The translations under genes were made by a program, and so were the position numbers. This document shows, piece after piece, positions 54,374-64,000 of a DNA stretch of 64,000 nt (the stretch's first letter is position 1; every line of letters begins with the position of its first letter). Where the stretch lies: positions 99,168,089 to 99,232,088 of the forward strand of contig NC_044551.1 of assembly GCF_007565055.1 (NCBI RefSeq), given 5' to 3'. The stretch is from Rhinopithecus roxellana (Eukaryota > Chordata > Mammalia > Primates > Cercopithecidae). The notes beneath the pieces were generated by a model that saw nothing but the letters and a program-made list of their open reading frames with translations, had not been told where the DNA came from and made no database searches.

Positions 54374-54376
<3 letters not shown>

Positions 54377-54845
54377 ATAAATAAGAATCATCCATAACTC
54401 CACCATGCAGAAATAATACTGGAAATATTTGGATGCACTGACTTTGTTTTCTGGTCATATATGTTATTTTTGTCCACAAAACTAGGTAAATCTCAACTTA
54501 CTCAGTATTCTATCACACACATGTTCCCACATTCTAAAAAGAAGAAAAAGATGTTTTCTGAAAGGCAGGCTTCTATCAGTAAATCATGTTAAAGAGCTCC
54601 TGGAGTGCAAGATATCTGTTCATAGAGGGTATAGCCCCTTCAGGATGTCCTGCAACATTCCCATTCCTCATTCCTAGGAAATTTATTTGGTCTCAGTAAT
54701 TACCTTGGATTTTGAATTCTAGTTGAGTGGTATAAACATAAGAAATACCTTGAAATTTTACTCAAAGACCTTGCTGGAAATTATCCCATCACCAGCTAAA
54801 TTTACCTTTGTTTTCAGTGGAAGATAAAATAATGGAAATATTCTT
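54374..54845. other. Non-Alu stretch, nothing recognised
   Basis: Single-copy-looking DNA, no frame or repeat that I can name. Confidence 0.45.
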
Positions 54846-55130
54846 TTTTTTTGAGATGGAGTTTCCCCTCGTTGACTAGGCTGGAGAGCAATGGTACGAT
54901 TTTGGCTCACTGCAACCTCCGCCTCCTGGGTTCAATGAATTATCCTGCCTCAGCCTCCCAAGTAGCTGGGATTACAGGCATGCGACACCATGCCCGGCTA
55001 ATTTTGTATTTTAGTAGACAGGGTTTCTCCATATTGGTCAGGCTGGTCTCAAACTCCCGACCTCAGGTGATCCGCCTGCCTCGGCCTCCCAAAGTGCTGG
55101 GATTACAGGTGTGAGCCACCGCGCCTGGCC
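54846..55130 (-). mobile_element. AluS, minus strand
   Basis: Duplication tggaaatattctt / tggaaagattctt; body ends gccaccgcgcctggcc. Confidence 0.92.
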
Positions 55131-55193
55131 CTGGAAAGATTCTTAATAGACAGAGAGTGCTGATAATGCTTCCTCTTAAAGAGAAGTGGGTTA

Positions 55194-55487
55194 GGCCGGG
55201 CGCGGTGGCTCAAGCCTGTAATCCCCAGCACTTTGGGAGGCCGAGACGGGCGGATCACGAGGTCAGGAGATCGAGACCATCCTGGCTAACACGGTGAAAC
55301 CCCGTCTCTACTAAAAATACAAAAACTAGCCGGGCGAGGTGGCGGCGCCTGTAGTCCCAGCTACTCGGGAGGCTGAGGCAGGAGAATGGCGTGAACCCGG
55401 GAGGCGGAGCTTGCAGTGAGCTGAGATCTGGCCACTGCACTCCAGCCTGGGTGACAGAGCGAGACTCCATCTCAAAAAAAAAAAAAA
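55194..55487 (+). mobile_element. AluY of Old World monkey type, plus strand
   Basis: Variant gtggcggcgcctgtag; duplication aaagagaagtgggtta at 55178 and 55490. Confidence 0.95.
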
Positions 55488-55506
55488 GAAAAAGAGAAGT
55501 GGGTTA

Positions 55507-55836
55507 ATTGGCTCTGGCATATTTTAGTGGTAAGGTAGTGTTAGGGGATTATAGGAAGTAAAAATCTACGTATCCTAAATAGCTTTTAGAAATTCAGGAC
55601 TACCAGCTTTTTGTTCCTTACATGTGATGTATAAAATAACTCCTCTATGAGGTACTCCCAGTTATTTCTCGAGTCTTGGACTGAATTGGGTGACAGAATG
55701 GCATAGTTATGTAAATTATAGCTCACTGTTTATCTTTTCTCATATACCTTTACTTAGGTTTCAGTACTTGCCAAATAAGAAGACAGAATTAGTCTAGTAT
55801 TTCTCCTAATTCTTTGGTCTGTACTTATGTTCTCTA
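55507..55836. other. Non-Alu stretch, nothing recognised
   Basis: Single-copy-looking A/T-rich DNA adjoining HERV-H element 3. Confidence 0.45.
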
Positions 55837-55936
55837 TGTTACACGAGTCTGTGTGAAGAGAGTCTACCAACAGGCTTTGTTTGAGCAACAGGGCTGTTTA
55901 TTTCCCTTGGGTGCAAGTGGGCTGAGTCCAAAAAGA
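55837..55936 (-). mobile_element. R-U5 of an LTR (HERV-H element 3)
   Basis: The sense strand runs from ctttttggactcagcc to acacagactcgtgtaaca; it corresponds to R-U5 only. U3 is missing. Confidence 0.85.
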
Positions 55937-56562
55937 TAGTCAATATAAATATTGACACGCAGTCCTTTTGCAAGAATGAGGCAATGAATTCGGCTTGCTG
56001 AGAGGTAGTGGAGTGGGGCAGAGTGGTAGCCTCAAGGATAGACGTGGAAGATACTATAGCACAGCCTGCCTTTGCTGGTGAGCGGCGATTAGGCCTGGTG
56101 GAACTGCCATCCATAAACCAAGTGTGATCAGGGTGAGGAACAGGAAAGAAGGAAATATGGGGAAATGGAGTGAATGCCAGGTGGATCAGAGAGATACAGT
56201 CATGGGGGTCAGGTGTGGTATCAGGAATACTATGGGAGGCCGGATTGAAGTCTGGGCCAGGAACAATGGTAATTGTGGGAGACTCAACAAAGAGCGAGTA
56301 CAGCTGAAGGAGCTGGGGGGCAGAAAGTATATACGTCAGGTGTGAGGAAGAAAATAGATTTTGGAAGTTATGAGAACTGTAGAGAGTGAGTTGAGCATAG
56401 TTTGTGATTTTGAGGGCCTCTGAAAGTATTAGAGCTGCGGCAGCTGCCACACGCAGACACGAAGGCTAGGCTAAAAGAGTAAGGTCAAGTTGTTTGGACA
56501 AAAAGGCTACAGGGCGCGGTTCCGGTACTTCTGTAACAAATCCAACCGCACACTCTAGAGAA
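55937..56562 (-). pseudogene. HERV-H element 3 pol (connection and RNase H) fragment fused to R-U5
   Basis: A minus-strand frame of 203 codons (56450-55839) matches the RNase H frame of element 2 closely: MAAAAALILSEALKIT at the start, WFMDGSSTRPNRRSPAKAGC with the first RNase H aspartate, then TTSQQAEFIA with the glutamate. Just after the region around the third catalytic residue (FILTI; the YTDS codons have mutated or shifted) the sequence jumps into the LTR R region at 55936-55942, so the last ~30 codons come from the LTR. No upstream LTR or other viral part was found. Not functional. Confidence 0.85.
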
Positions 56563-56928
56563 CATGAATATCTAGATGAACTTGAACACAGGGCTTCTCC
56601 TCTCCCATTTCTAGTCAGAGGGCTGTCTTCGCAGGATGTCAGTATTTCTCATCCTTCCCCCTACCTGTTTCTCAGGCTAAGCACCAGGCAAGTGTTACCA
56701 GGAGGTGGGGACTCTCTTCTACCCTGCTCCAACCCATGGGATAGAAGCTCTCTACATTGGGCACAGAGCCACCAAGAATATTGAGGCCCCAATTACACTT
56801 GCCCAGGTTGTAAGGTGATGGTTCCATGCTGGGAGAAGCAAGATAAGAAGACCCAATTACACTGTCCTCCCACTCCACTGAGTGCTCAACTCCTGGAATA
56901 GGTGTGTCATGTAGAGAGATTTGTGCCT
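56563..56928. other. Non-Alu stretch, unassigned
   Basis: C-rich block next to HERV-H element 3. Open frames of 68-96 codons on both strands overlap one another; no domain recognised. Confidence 0.35.
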
Positions 56929-57187
56929 TTTTTTTTTTTTTTTTGGAGACTGAGTTTCACTCTTGCTGCCAGGCCGGAGTACAACTCCCAGGTTCAAGTG
57001 ATTCTCTTGCCTCAGCCTCCTGAGTAGCTGGGATTACAGGCTTGCACCACCACGCCCGGCTATATTTGTATTTTTAGTAGAGACGGGGTTTCTCCATGTT
57101 AGTCAGGCTGATCTCAAACTCCCGACCTCAGGTGATCCAATCGCCTCGGCCTCCCAAAGTGGGAGGCATCAGCCACCATGCCTGGCC
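56929..57187 (-). mobile_element. Alu with internal deletion, minus strand
   Basis: ccggagtacaactcccagg joins distant parts of the 3' arm; flanks ttgtgcctttttt / atgtgccttttt. Confidence 0.88.
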
Positions 57188-57526
57188 TATGTGCCTTTTT
57201 AAAAATCATCCCAAACGCCATGGCCATGGCTTGGAGATTTTGCCTAAGGGGAGAAGCAGGCCATAACACACCTACTTTCTTCCCAGAGGACATGACTTTT
57301 TTGCAAAAGTGTTTGGAGAAGCTTAAGCCTAAGGTGCTCTCCAACAGAAGGGAGGTTGTCATGAAAGGCAATCGAAAGGAGATTGGTAGACTCACTGGAG
57401 ATATAAACTGTAGGCTGGCTAGTTTGACTGAGAGAACCAGGCAAAGAGATAGCTGGAAGAATCCTTCTGGAGTAAGAACAAATCTCATTGACCTTGAGAA
57501 CTATTCCTTCAAAAGAACCCAAAGCT
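57188..57526. other. Unassigned segment with open frames on both strands
   Basis: A plus frame covers the whole segment (57178-57546, 122 codons; lysine/arginine-rich middle, LEKLKPKVLSNRR), and minus frames of 124 and 92 codons overlap it. Flanked by Alus. It may be a fragment of an ERV/MaLR internal region or unique DNA; I do not recognise it. Confidence 0.35.
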
Positions 57527-57773
57527 GTGGTGGCTCATGCCTGTAATCCCAGCACTTTGGGAGGCCAAGGTGGTGGCCAAGTGATCACTTGAAGTCAGGA
57601 GTTCAAGACCAGCCTGGACAACATGGCGAAACTATCTCTACTAAAAACACAAAAATTAGCCGGGTGTGGTGGTGTGCGACTGTAATCCCAGCTACTCTGG
57701 AGGCTGTGGCACAAGAATAGCTGGAACCCAGGAGGTGGAGGCTGCAGTGAGCTGAGACTGAAAAAAAAAAAAA
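57527..57773 (+). mobile_element. Alu, 3'-shortened, plus strand
   Basis: Plus-strand Alu with part of the right arm missing (gctgagactgaaaaaa). Confidence 0.87.
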
Positions 57774-58153
57774 ACCCAAATGTAATGGGATTAGTCTTTG
57801 GAGCAATTCATTCCTTAGGGTGTTGTTGAAAACAATAGAGCAATCAGCTGCAATTAGTGGAGCCTAACAGCTGCATGGAGTCAGGAAAATAAATACTGAA
57901 GAGAGTTCTGCCAAAACCACTGTCATCAGAGGGTAACTGGGCATACCCAAGGCTGAGATCCTGAGAAACAACATCAGAGGTTTAACACTGCAGGTGGATG
58001 TGGGGGTGGGAATGGGGGTGGGGAGAGATTATACTTCACTAAAATTATCCAGCCAGTCACTAAACAAATTAACAAGCAAATAAGAACAAAATGCACTAGA
58101 GTTGGGTGGGACTGGAAGGAATTAGTACCCAAAGTTGCAACAATAGATTTTCT
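57774..58153. other. Non-Alu stretch, nothing recognised
   Basis: Includes a G-rich patch (gatgtgggggtgggaatggg near 57996). No frame or repeat that I can name. Confidence 0.4.
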
Positions 58154-58455
58154 TTCTTTTTTTTTTTTTTTTTGAGACGGAGTCTCGCTCTGCCGCCCGG
58201 GCTGGAGTGCAGTGGCCAGATCTCAGCTCACTGCAAGCTCCGCTTCCCGGGTTTACGCCATTCTCCTGCCTCAGCTTCCCGAGTAGCTGGGACTACAGGC
58301 GCCCGCCACGTCGCCCGGCTAGTTTTTTGTATTTTTTAGTAGAGACGGGGTTTCACCGTGTTAGCCAGGATGGTCTCGATCTCCTGACCTCATGATCCGC
58401 CCGTCTCGGCCTCCCAAAGTGCTGGGATTACAGGCTTGAGCCACCGCGCCCGGCC
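58154..58455 (-). mobile_element. AluY of Old World monkey type, minus strand
   Basis: Duplication caatagattttct at 58141 and 58458; gcagtggccagatctc variant. Confidence 0.94.
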
Positions 58456-58561
58456 ATCAATAGATTTTCTAAAATATTCATTTTCCAAGAAAAAATTTTG
58501 AGACATGCAAAAAAAGAGAGAAGTATAATCCATTCACCAGCAAAAAAAAAAAAAAAAAGAT

Positions 58562-58694
58562 CAGTTTTGTTTTGTTTATTGAGATGAGGGTCTCGCTATG
58601 TTACCCAGGCTGCTCTTGAACTTCTGAGCTTCAGCAATCCTCCCTCAGCCTCCCAAAGTGGTTGGATTACAGGTGTGAGCCATTGTGCCTGGCT
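58562..58694 (-). mobile_element. Alu monomer (FLAM-like), minus strand
   Basis: gagatgagggtctcgctatg to gccattgtgcctggct; single arm. Confidence 0.75.
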
Positions 58695-58784
58695 GAGCTG
58701 TCCGTTTTAACACAGCATTCAAAGGAACCATTATAAATATGTTCAAAGAACTAAAGAAAACTATGATTAAAGAAGTAGTTCCAC

Positions 58785-58852
58785 CAGCCTGGGCAACATA
58801 GCAAGACCTTGTCTCTACAAATAAATAAATGAAAATTAAAAAAAAATTAGTA
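58785..58852 (+). mobile_element. Outer AluJ, part 1
   Basis: Starts mid-arm (ccaccagcctgggcaacat), stops at aaaaaattagta; resumes at 59154. Confidence 0.78.
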
Positions 58853-59153
58853 GGCCAGGTGTGGTGGCTCATGCCTATAATCCAAGCACTTTGGGAGGCC
58901 GAGGCAGGTGGATCACCTGAGGTCAGGAGTTCAAGACCAGCCTGGCCAACATGGTGAACCCCATCTCAACTAAAAATACAAAAAAATTAGCTGGGCATGT
59001 TGGTGGGCACCTGTAATCCTACCTACTTTGGGAGGCTGAGGCAGGAGAATCGCTTGAACCTGGGAGGCAGAGGTCACAGAGAGCCAATATTGTGCCACTG
59101 TACTCTAGCCTAGGTGATGAGAGAGAAACTGTCTCAAAAAAAAAAAAAAAAAA
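58853..59153 (+). mobile_element. AluS nested in an AluJ
   Basis: Full-length with ~24 A tail (ggccaggtgtggtggctcat at the start). Confidence 0.9.
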
Positions 59154-59300
59154 AAAAAATTTGGTGTGGTGGCATGTGCCTGTAGTCTCAGCTGCTCGGG
59201 AGGCAGGGGGAGTGCTGGAGCTTGGGAGGTGGAAGCTGCAGTGAGCCATGATCTTACTACTGGACTCCAGCTTGGGTAACAGAGCAGGACCCTGTCATGA
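59154..59300 (+). mobile_element. Outer AluJ, part 2
   Basis: Resumes ttggtgtggtggcatgtg and runs into GAAA-type tail repeats (59300-59380). Confidence 0.82.
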
Positions 59301-59382
59301 AAGAAAAGGAAAAGAAAAGAAAAGAAAAGAAGGAAGGAAGGAAACAGAGAGAGAGAAAAGAAAAGAAAAAGAAAAAAATAAA

Positions 59383-59550
59383 ATGAATAGTTTCAGCTTG
59401 CTGAACATGTGGAGGTGCTGAGAGGGTGGTGCACCTGAAGAGAGCATAGGCGCTCTCTGCTCCTTCCTCCATACCTTGCCTTATGCATATCTTCCACCTG
59501 ACTGTGCTTAAACTGTATCCTTTTATAATAAAAATAAAAAAGTAGTAGTA
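59383..59550. other. LTR- or transcript-end-like segment
   Basis: Ends tccttttataataaaaataa, with a polyadenylation-signal-like ataataaa. Interrupts the L1M sequence; family not determined. Confidence 0.35.
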
Positions 59551-59559
59551 AAGGAAGAT

Positions 59560-60250
59560 ATGAGAAAAATGTTGCATTAAATAGAGAACAACAGTAAAGA
59601 GATAGAAACTATAAAGAGACAAGTGGATATTCTGGAGTTGAAAAGTATAACAACAAATTAAATATTAATTCACTAGGGGTTGGGGGTAGGGAGGAGGGGA
59701 TTCAATAGTATCTTCAAACTGGCAGAATAAAAAAGTAGGGAATTTGAAGATAGATTAATAGGGCTTATGTAACATGAAGAACAAAAAGAAAATAGAATGA
59801 AGAAAAATTAACAGAGTCTTAGAGAAATTTGGGACACCACTAAGTTAATCAACACAGAAGTAATGGAAGCATGAAGGAGAGGGGAAAAAGAATGGAGCAG
59901 GAAAAAAAATTGAACATATAATGGCTGAAGTCTTGCCAAATTTATCGAATGTTAACTGACATATCTAGAGTGCTCAATGAACTCTAAGTAGGATAAACAC
60001 AAGTAGACCCACAAACAGAAACATCATAGGAAAAATGCTGAGACTCAGCAACAAAGAATAGCCAAAGAAAACAATGAGTCACTTGCAAGGGAACCCCAAT
60101 AACATTAACAGTTACTTTTCAGCTGAAACAGTGGCAGCCAGAAGGCAGTGGAATAACATATTCAAAGTGCTCTTAAAAAAAAAAAAAAAAAAAAAAGAAG
60201 CAAAACTAAACCTGACAACCAAGAATCCTATATGCACCAAAGCTTCTTTC
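59560..60250 (+). pseudogene. L1M ORF1 remnant
   Basis: Nucleotide landmarks of L1 ORF1 in order: ctggagttgaaaagtataac, aatgaagaaaaattaacagag, ataatggctgaagtcttgcc, aactctaagtaggataaac, gcagccagaaggcagtgg. ORF1 encodes the L1 RNA-binding protein; here it has many stops. Confidence 0.65.
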
Positions 60251-60264
60251 AAAAATGATGGTGA

Positions 60265-60570
60265 GGCCGGGCGCGGTGGCTCAAGCCTGTAATCCCAGCA
60301 CTTTGGGAGGCCGAGACGGGCGGATCACGAGGTCAGGAGATCGAGACCATCCTGGCTAATACGGTGAAACCCCGTCTCTACTAAAAAATACAAAAAACTA
60401 GCCGGGCGACGAGGCGGGCGCCTGTAGTCCCAGCTACTCGGGAGGCTGAGACAGGAGAATGGCGTGAACCCGGGAGGCGGAGCTTGCAGTGAGCTGAGAG
60501 CCGGCCACTGCACTCCAGTCTGGGTGGCAGAGCAAGACTCCGTCTCAAAAAAAAAAAAAAAAAAAAAAAA
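60265..60570 (+). mobile_element. AluY of Old World monkey type, plus strand
   Basis: Duplication aaaaatgatggtga at both ends; gcgacgaggcgggcgcc variant. Confidence 0.95.
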
Positions 60571-60657
60571 AAATGATGGTGAAATGAAGATTTCCTAGAT
60601 TAACAAAAACTAAGACAATTCATTGCTAGTAGACATGCCTTAAAAAAAAAAAGAGTA

Positions 60658-60940
60658 GGCCGGGCGCGGTGGCTCAAGCCTGTAATCCCAGCACTTTGGG
60701 AGGCCGAGGCGGGTGGATCACGAGGTCAGGAGATCGAGACCCTCCTGGCTAATACGGTGAAACCCCGTCTCTACTAAAAATACAAAAAACTAGCCGGGTG
60801 AGGTGGCGGGCGCCTGTAGTCCCAGCTACTCGGGAGGCTGAGGCGGGAGAATGGCGGGAACCCAGGAGGCGAAGCTTGCAGTGAGCCGAGATCACGCCAC
60901 TGCACTCCAGCCTGGGTGACAGAGCGAGACTCCTTCTCCT

Positions 60941-60984
<44 letters not shown>
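60658..60984 (+). mobile_element. AluY, plus strand, long A-tail
   Basis: About 43 A at the end; duplication aaaaagagta. The right arm reads gagatcacgccactgc, so it is not the ccggcc variant. Confidence 0.94.
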
Positions 60985-60987
<3 letters not shown>

Positions 60988-61064
60988 TAAAGGAAGTTCT
61001 TCAGACTAAAAGAAATGGATCTCAGAAGGTAATCTGAATCTACACAAAGAGCAGTAGTGACTTA

Positions 61065-61435
61065 TTTGGCTCTGGCTGCTGTAACAAAATACAGTAGACT
61101 GTGTGGCTTAAACAACATTCATTCATGTCTCACAGTTGTGGAATCTGGGAAGTCCAAGGTCAAGGTCCCAGAAGATTGAGTTCCTGGTGAGAGCCTTCTT
61201 CCTGGCTTGCAGATGGCCACTTTCTTGCTGTGTTATCACATGGTGAAGAGAGTAAGTGAGCTCTGGTCTCTTTCTCTTCTTATAAGGATATTAATCTCAT
61301 CATGGGGCTCCACCCTCATGACTCCATCTAAACCTACTCACTTCCCAATACAGTACTCACCTCCCAATACAATCCCATCAGGAGTTTAGGTTTCAACCTT
61401 GAATCTGAGGGGACAAAAACATTAATCCCTAACAA
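61065..61435 (-). mobile_element. MLT1-type MaLR LTR, minus strand, inside the L1M
   Basis: Landmarks in order: ctggctgctgtaacaaaat, gtgtggcttaaacaac, ggcttgcagatggccac, cttcttataaggata, tccctaacaac. About 370 bp. Confidence 0.8.
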
Positions 61436-61583
61436 CCAGTAAATGTAATTATGTAATTATTCAAGATAGTATAAATGCATATTTCTTCTGCTTTCTTCTT
61501 TTAACTGATTTAAGCAGCAATAGTATAAAATAATATGTATACACTGTATTTTGGGGCCTATAACCTAAACAAATATATTTGCC

Positions 61584-61905
61584 TGGATGGGTGAGGTGGC
61601 TCACGCCTGTAATCCCAGCACTTTGGGAGGTTGAAGAGGGTGGATCACCTGAGGTCAGGAGTTCGTGATTAGCCTTGCCAACATGGTGAAACCCTGTCTA
61701 CTAAAAACACAAAAATTAGCGGGGCATGATGGCACGTGCCTGTAATCCCAACTACTCAGGAGGCTGGGGCATGAGAATTGCTTGAACCTGGGAAGCAGAG
61801 GTTGCAGTGAGCCAAGATTGCACCACTACACTCCAGCCTGGGCGACAGAGTGAGACTTTGTCTCAAAAAAAAAAAAAAATTAAATTAAAAAATTTAAAAA
61901 AACAA
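61584..61905 (+). mobile_element. AluS, plus strand
   Basis: Duplication aatatatttgcc at 61572 and 61907; A-tail with TTAAA variants. Confidence 0.92.
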
Positions 61906-62480
61906 GAAATATATTTGCCAATAACAGCCCAAAGGAGATGGATGGTGGCATAGCTGTTTTGGACTAAAGAAATGACTCCAGATGGTAACTCAAATCCATG
62001 GGAACAAATGAAGAGAGCCAGGAATGATAAGTAAGAAGGTTGATATAACAAAAGCTATAAATATATACTTGCTATCTTTCCTTCTTTCAGCTTCTTTAAA
62101 AGACATAAAATTATATAATGTAATGATTATACCAATGTACTGTTGTATTTGTAACATTTAAAAATGTAATATGTGTAACAGTAATAACACAAAAACGGGG
62201 GGCAAGAAATAGAGCTATAATGAAGTAACGGGTCTATATCTCACTGAAATTAGTTGAAATCTGAGGTTGATAAATTAAGTTGCATATGGCAAGCCTGAGA
62301 GCAACCACTAAAGAAATACTTCAAAAAAATATATTAAATAACTATTAAATAAATTAAAATGCTACTTTTAAAATATTCACTTAATGCAAAAGAAAGCAGT
62401 AAATGTAAATTGAGGAACAAAAAGGACATGAGGCATATAGAAAACACAGTAAAACTGCAAATGTAAATTCAACTATTATT
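61906..62480 (+). mobile_element. L1M inter-ORF / early ORF2 remnant
   Basis: cacaaaaacggggggcaag near 62191, gagcaaccactaaagaaat near 62300 and aatgcaaaagaaagcagtaa near 62385 are L1M landmarks. Confidence 0.6.
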
Positions 62481-62785
62481 TTATTTTTTTATTTTTTATT
62501 TTTTGAGACGGAGTCTCGCTCTGTCACCCAGGCTGGAGTGCTGTGGCCGGATCTCAGCTCACTGCAAGCTCCGCCTCCCGGGTTCACGCCATTCTCCTGT
62601 CTCAGCCTCCCGAGTAGCTGGGACTACAGGCGCCGCCACCTCGCCCGGCTAGTTTTTTGTAGTTTTTAGTAGAGACGGGATTTCACCGTGTTAGCCAGGA
62701 TGGTCTCCATCTCCTGACCCCGTGATCCGCCCGTCTCGGCCTCCCAAAGTGCTGGGATTACAGGCTTGAGCCACTGCGCCCGGCC
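62481..62785 (-). mobile_element. AluY of Old World monkey type, minus strand
   Basis: Variants gtgctgtggccggatctc and gccgccacctcgcc; duplication tcaactattatt at 62469 and 62786. Confidence 0.94.
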
Positions 62786-62829
62786 TCAACTATTATTCAT
62801 ATTAATTCAACATTATTTTTAATATTATC

Positions 62830-63500
62830 AATAACAAAAACTCACTCAAGGAAAAAAAAAAGACAAACTGAATAGACTTATTACAAGTAAAAAGATTGAA
62901 TAAATAACCCAAAACCTAACTGCAAAGAAAAGCCCAGGCTACAGATTGCTTCACTCGTCAATTCCTTTTTTTTTTTTTTTTTGAGATGGAGTCTGGCCCT
63001 GTCACCCAGGCTGGAGTGCAGTGGCCGGATCTCAACTCACTGCAAGCTCCGCCTCCCGGGTTCACGCCATTCTCCTGCCTCAGCCTCCTGAGTAGCTGGG
63101 ACCACAGGCGCCACCACCACGCCCGGCTAATTTTTTTGTATTTTTAGTAGAGACGGGGTTTCACCGTGTTAGCCAGGATGGTCTCGATCTCCTCACCTCG
63201 TGATCTGCCCGCCTTGGCCTCCCAAAAGTGCTGGGATTACAGGCGTGAGCCACCATGGCCGGTCTGCTTCACTAGTCAATTCTACCAAACATTTAAAGAA
63301 GAATTTATACCAATTCTTTTCACATTGTTTCAAAAAATAGGAAGGATATTTCCCAATTCATTCTATGGAGCCAGTATTACTGTGATAGCAAAGCTGCACA
63401 GAGCAATATCCCTTTTGAATATGGATGTAAAAATCCTCAGCAAAATAATATCAAATCATATCCAGCAGCATATAAAAAGAATCACAAGCATACCTCATTT
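62830..63500 (+). pseudogene. L1M ORF2 remnant (reverse transcriptase region), split by AluY
   Basis: Left part aacaagtaaa-like to gaaaagcccaggctacag; right part from taccaaacatttaaagaag. The right frame (to 63534) shows FPNSFYGASITVIAKLHR and then LLNMDVKILSKIISNHI, an RT context, with a deletion between the two. ORF2 would supply L1 endonuclease and RT; this copy is dead. Confidence 0.72.
62967..63263 (-). mobile_element. AluY of Old World monkey type, in L1M ORF2
   Basis: gcagtggccggatctc diagnostic; duplication tgcttcactcgtcaattc / tgcttcactagtcaattc. Confidence 0.95.
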
Positions 63501-63539
63501 TCTTTCTTTTTTTTTTAACTATCAACTTATTTAAAACTT

Positions 63540-63905
63540 TATTCTTATTTTTTTTTTGACTTTTTATTATACTTTAAGTTCTAGGGTACATGTGCACAAC
63601 ATGCAGGTTTGTTACATATGTATGCTTGTGCCGTGTTGGTGTGCTGCACCCATCAACTTGTCAGCACCCATCAACTCGTCATTTACATCAGGTATAACTC
63701 CCAGTGCCATCCCTCCCCCCTGCCCCCTCCCCCCTCCCCATAATAGGCCCCGGTGTGTGATGTTCTCCTTCCCGTGTCCAAGTGATCTCATTGTTCAGTT
63801 CCCACCTATGAGTGAGAACATGTGGTGTTTGGTTTTCTGTTCTTGTGATAGTTTGCTGAGAATGATGGTTTCCAGCTGCATTCATGTCACTACAAAGGAC
63901 TCTTG
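63540..63905 (-). mobile_element. L1PA 3' end, 5'-truncated, minus strand
   Basis: The classic antisense L1PA 3' UTR/ORF2 end: tttaagttctagggtacatg, gcaggtttgttacatatgta, agtgagaacatgtggtg, ttccagctgcattcatgtc. Ends at ctacaaaggac, so only about 360 bp inserted. It contains a small local duplication (acccatcaact twice at 63647-63675). Confidence 0.88.
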
Positions 63906-64000
63906 TTTTTTAAAATGAGAAAAAATGAAAAAAAAACCCACTTTTTTTTTATTGGCAACCATCAAAGAGATATTCATAACAAGACTCAGAGCTAAGGGCA
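63906..64000. other. Window end, nothing recognised
   Basis: A-rich DNA that may belong to the L1M on the right of the L1PA insertion. Confidence 0.35.

Larger units (their letters stand above)
58695..63535 (+). mobile_element. Old L1M, plus strand, heavily interrupted
   Basis: Colinear L1 pieces: ORF1 N-terminal part (tgttcaaagaactaaag at 58740), ORF1 body (59560-60250 and 60571-60657), inter-ORF/ORF2 start (about 62000-62480) and ORF2 RT (62800-63500). Interruptions are an AluJ/AluS nest, two AluYs, an MLT1-type LTR, an AluS and two more AluYs. All frames are broken. Confidence 0.7.

Noticed and set aside
11600..63234. Many 60-140-codon frames with LxSSWDYR- or SPRLECSG-type peptides
   Set aside because: These are translations of Alu elements in either orientation.

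Overview
The window is nuclear DNA of a catarrhine primate, most probably an Old World monkey. Three things support this. The left end is alpha satellite with no CENP-B box. The rest is saturated with Alu elements, and many of the youngest carry the cercopithecoid-type AluY variant (gatccggccactgcactcc) and have long A-tails with clear target-site duplications. HERV-H (LTR7 family) proviruses are present. No intact protein-coding host gene, tRNA, rRNA or CRISPR array could be recognised; every gene-like reading frame belongs to a repeat, an endogenous retrovirus, a LINE or a processed pseudogene.

Layout. Positions 1-11077 are one continuous alpha-satellite array built from a 687-bp, four-monomer higher-order repeat (HOR). 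The first nine units are almost identical. From about 6.3 kb the units diverge and a second unit variant alternates with the first. The last 500 bp carry dense small indels that look like a low-quality contig end. A gap of exactly 100 N follows (11078-11177), so the link between satellite and right-hand sequence is a scaffold join, not read-through sequence. From 11178 to 64000 the sequence is a dense mosaic: more than 60 Alus (several nested), old L1M pieces, one L1PA 3' end, MIR/L2-like traces, MaLR LTRs, an ERV-L-class element (26.9-31.2 kb, minus) and several long microsatellites.

Three HERV-H-related loci stand out. Element 1 (16275-22671, minus) is a provirus with a tRNA-His-type primer-binding site. 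It sits inside an older Alu and has an extra U3-R-only LTR abutting its 5' LTR. Element 2 (32960-40299, plus) runs from the start of R to the end of R, ends in an A-rich tail and is flanked by a ~10-bp duplication. That is the structure of an L1-mobilised retrocopy of retroviral RNA, not of an integrase-made provirus; its primer-binding site is tRNA-Phe-like. Element 3 (55837-56562, minus) is a pol fragment fused to R-U5 at a 7-bp microhomology. All three are defective: stops, frameshifts, deleted polymerase core or env segments, and Alu insertions.

The one recognisable host-gene derivative is an intronless BOLA3 processed pseudogene (44018-44866). It lies inside an Alu, has a 15-bp target-site duplication and is itself split by a younger AluY. 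I found no undescribed functional system. The most informative points are the retrocopied HERV-H, the tandem U3-R/U3-R-U5 LTR structure, and the homogeneous tetrameric HOR in a lineage whose alpha satellite is normally dimeric.
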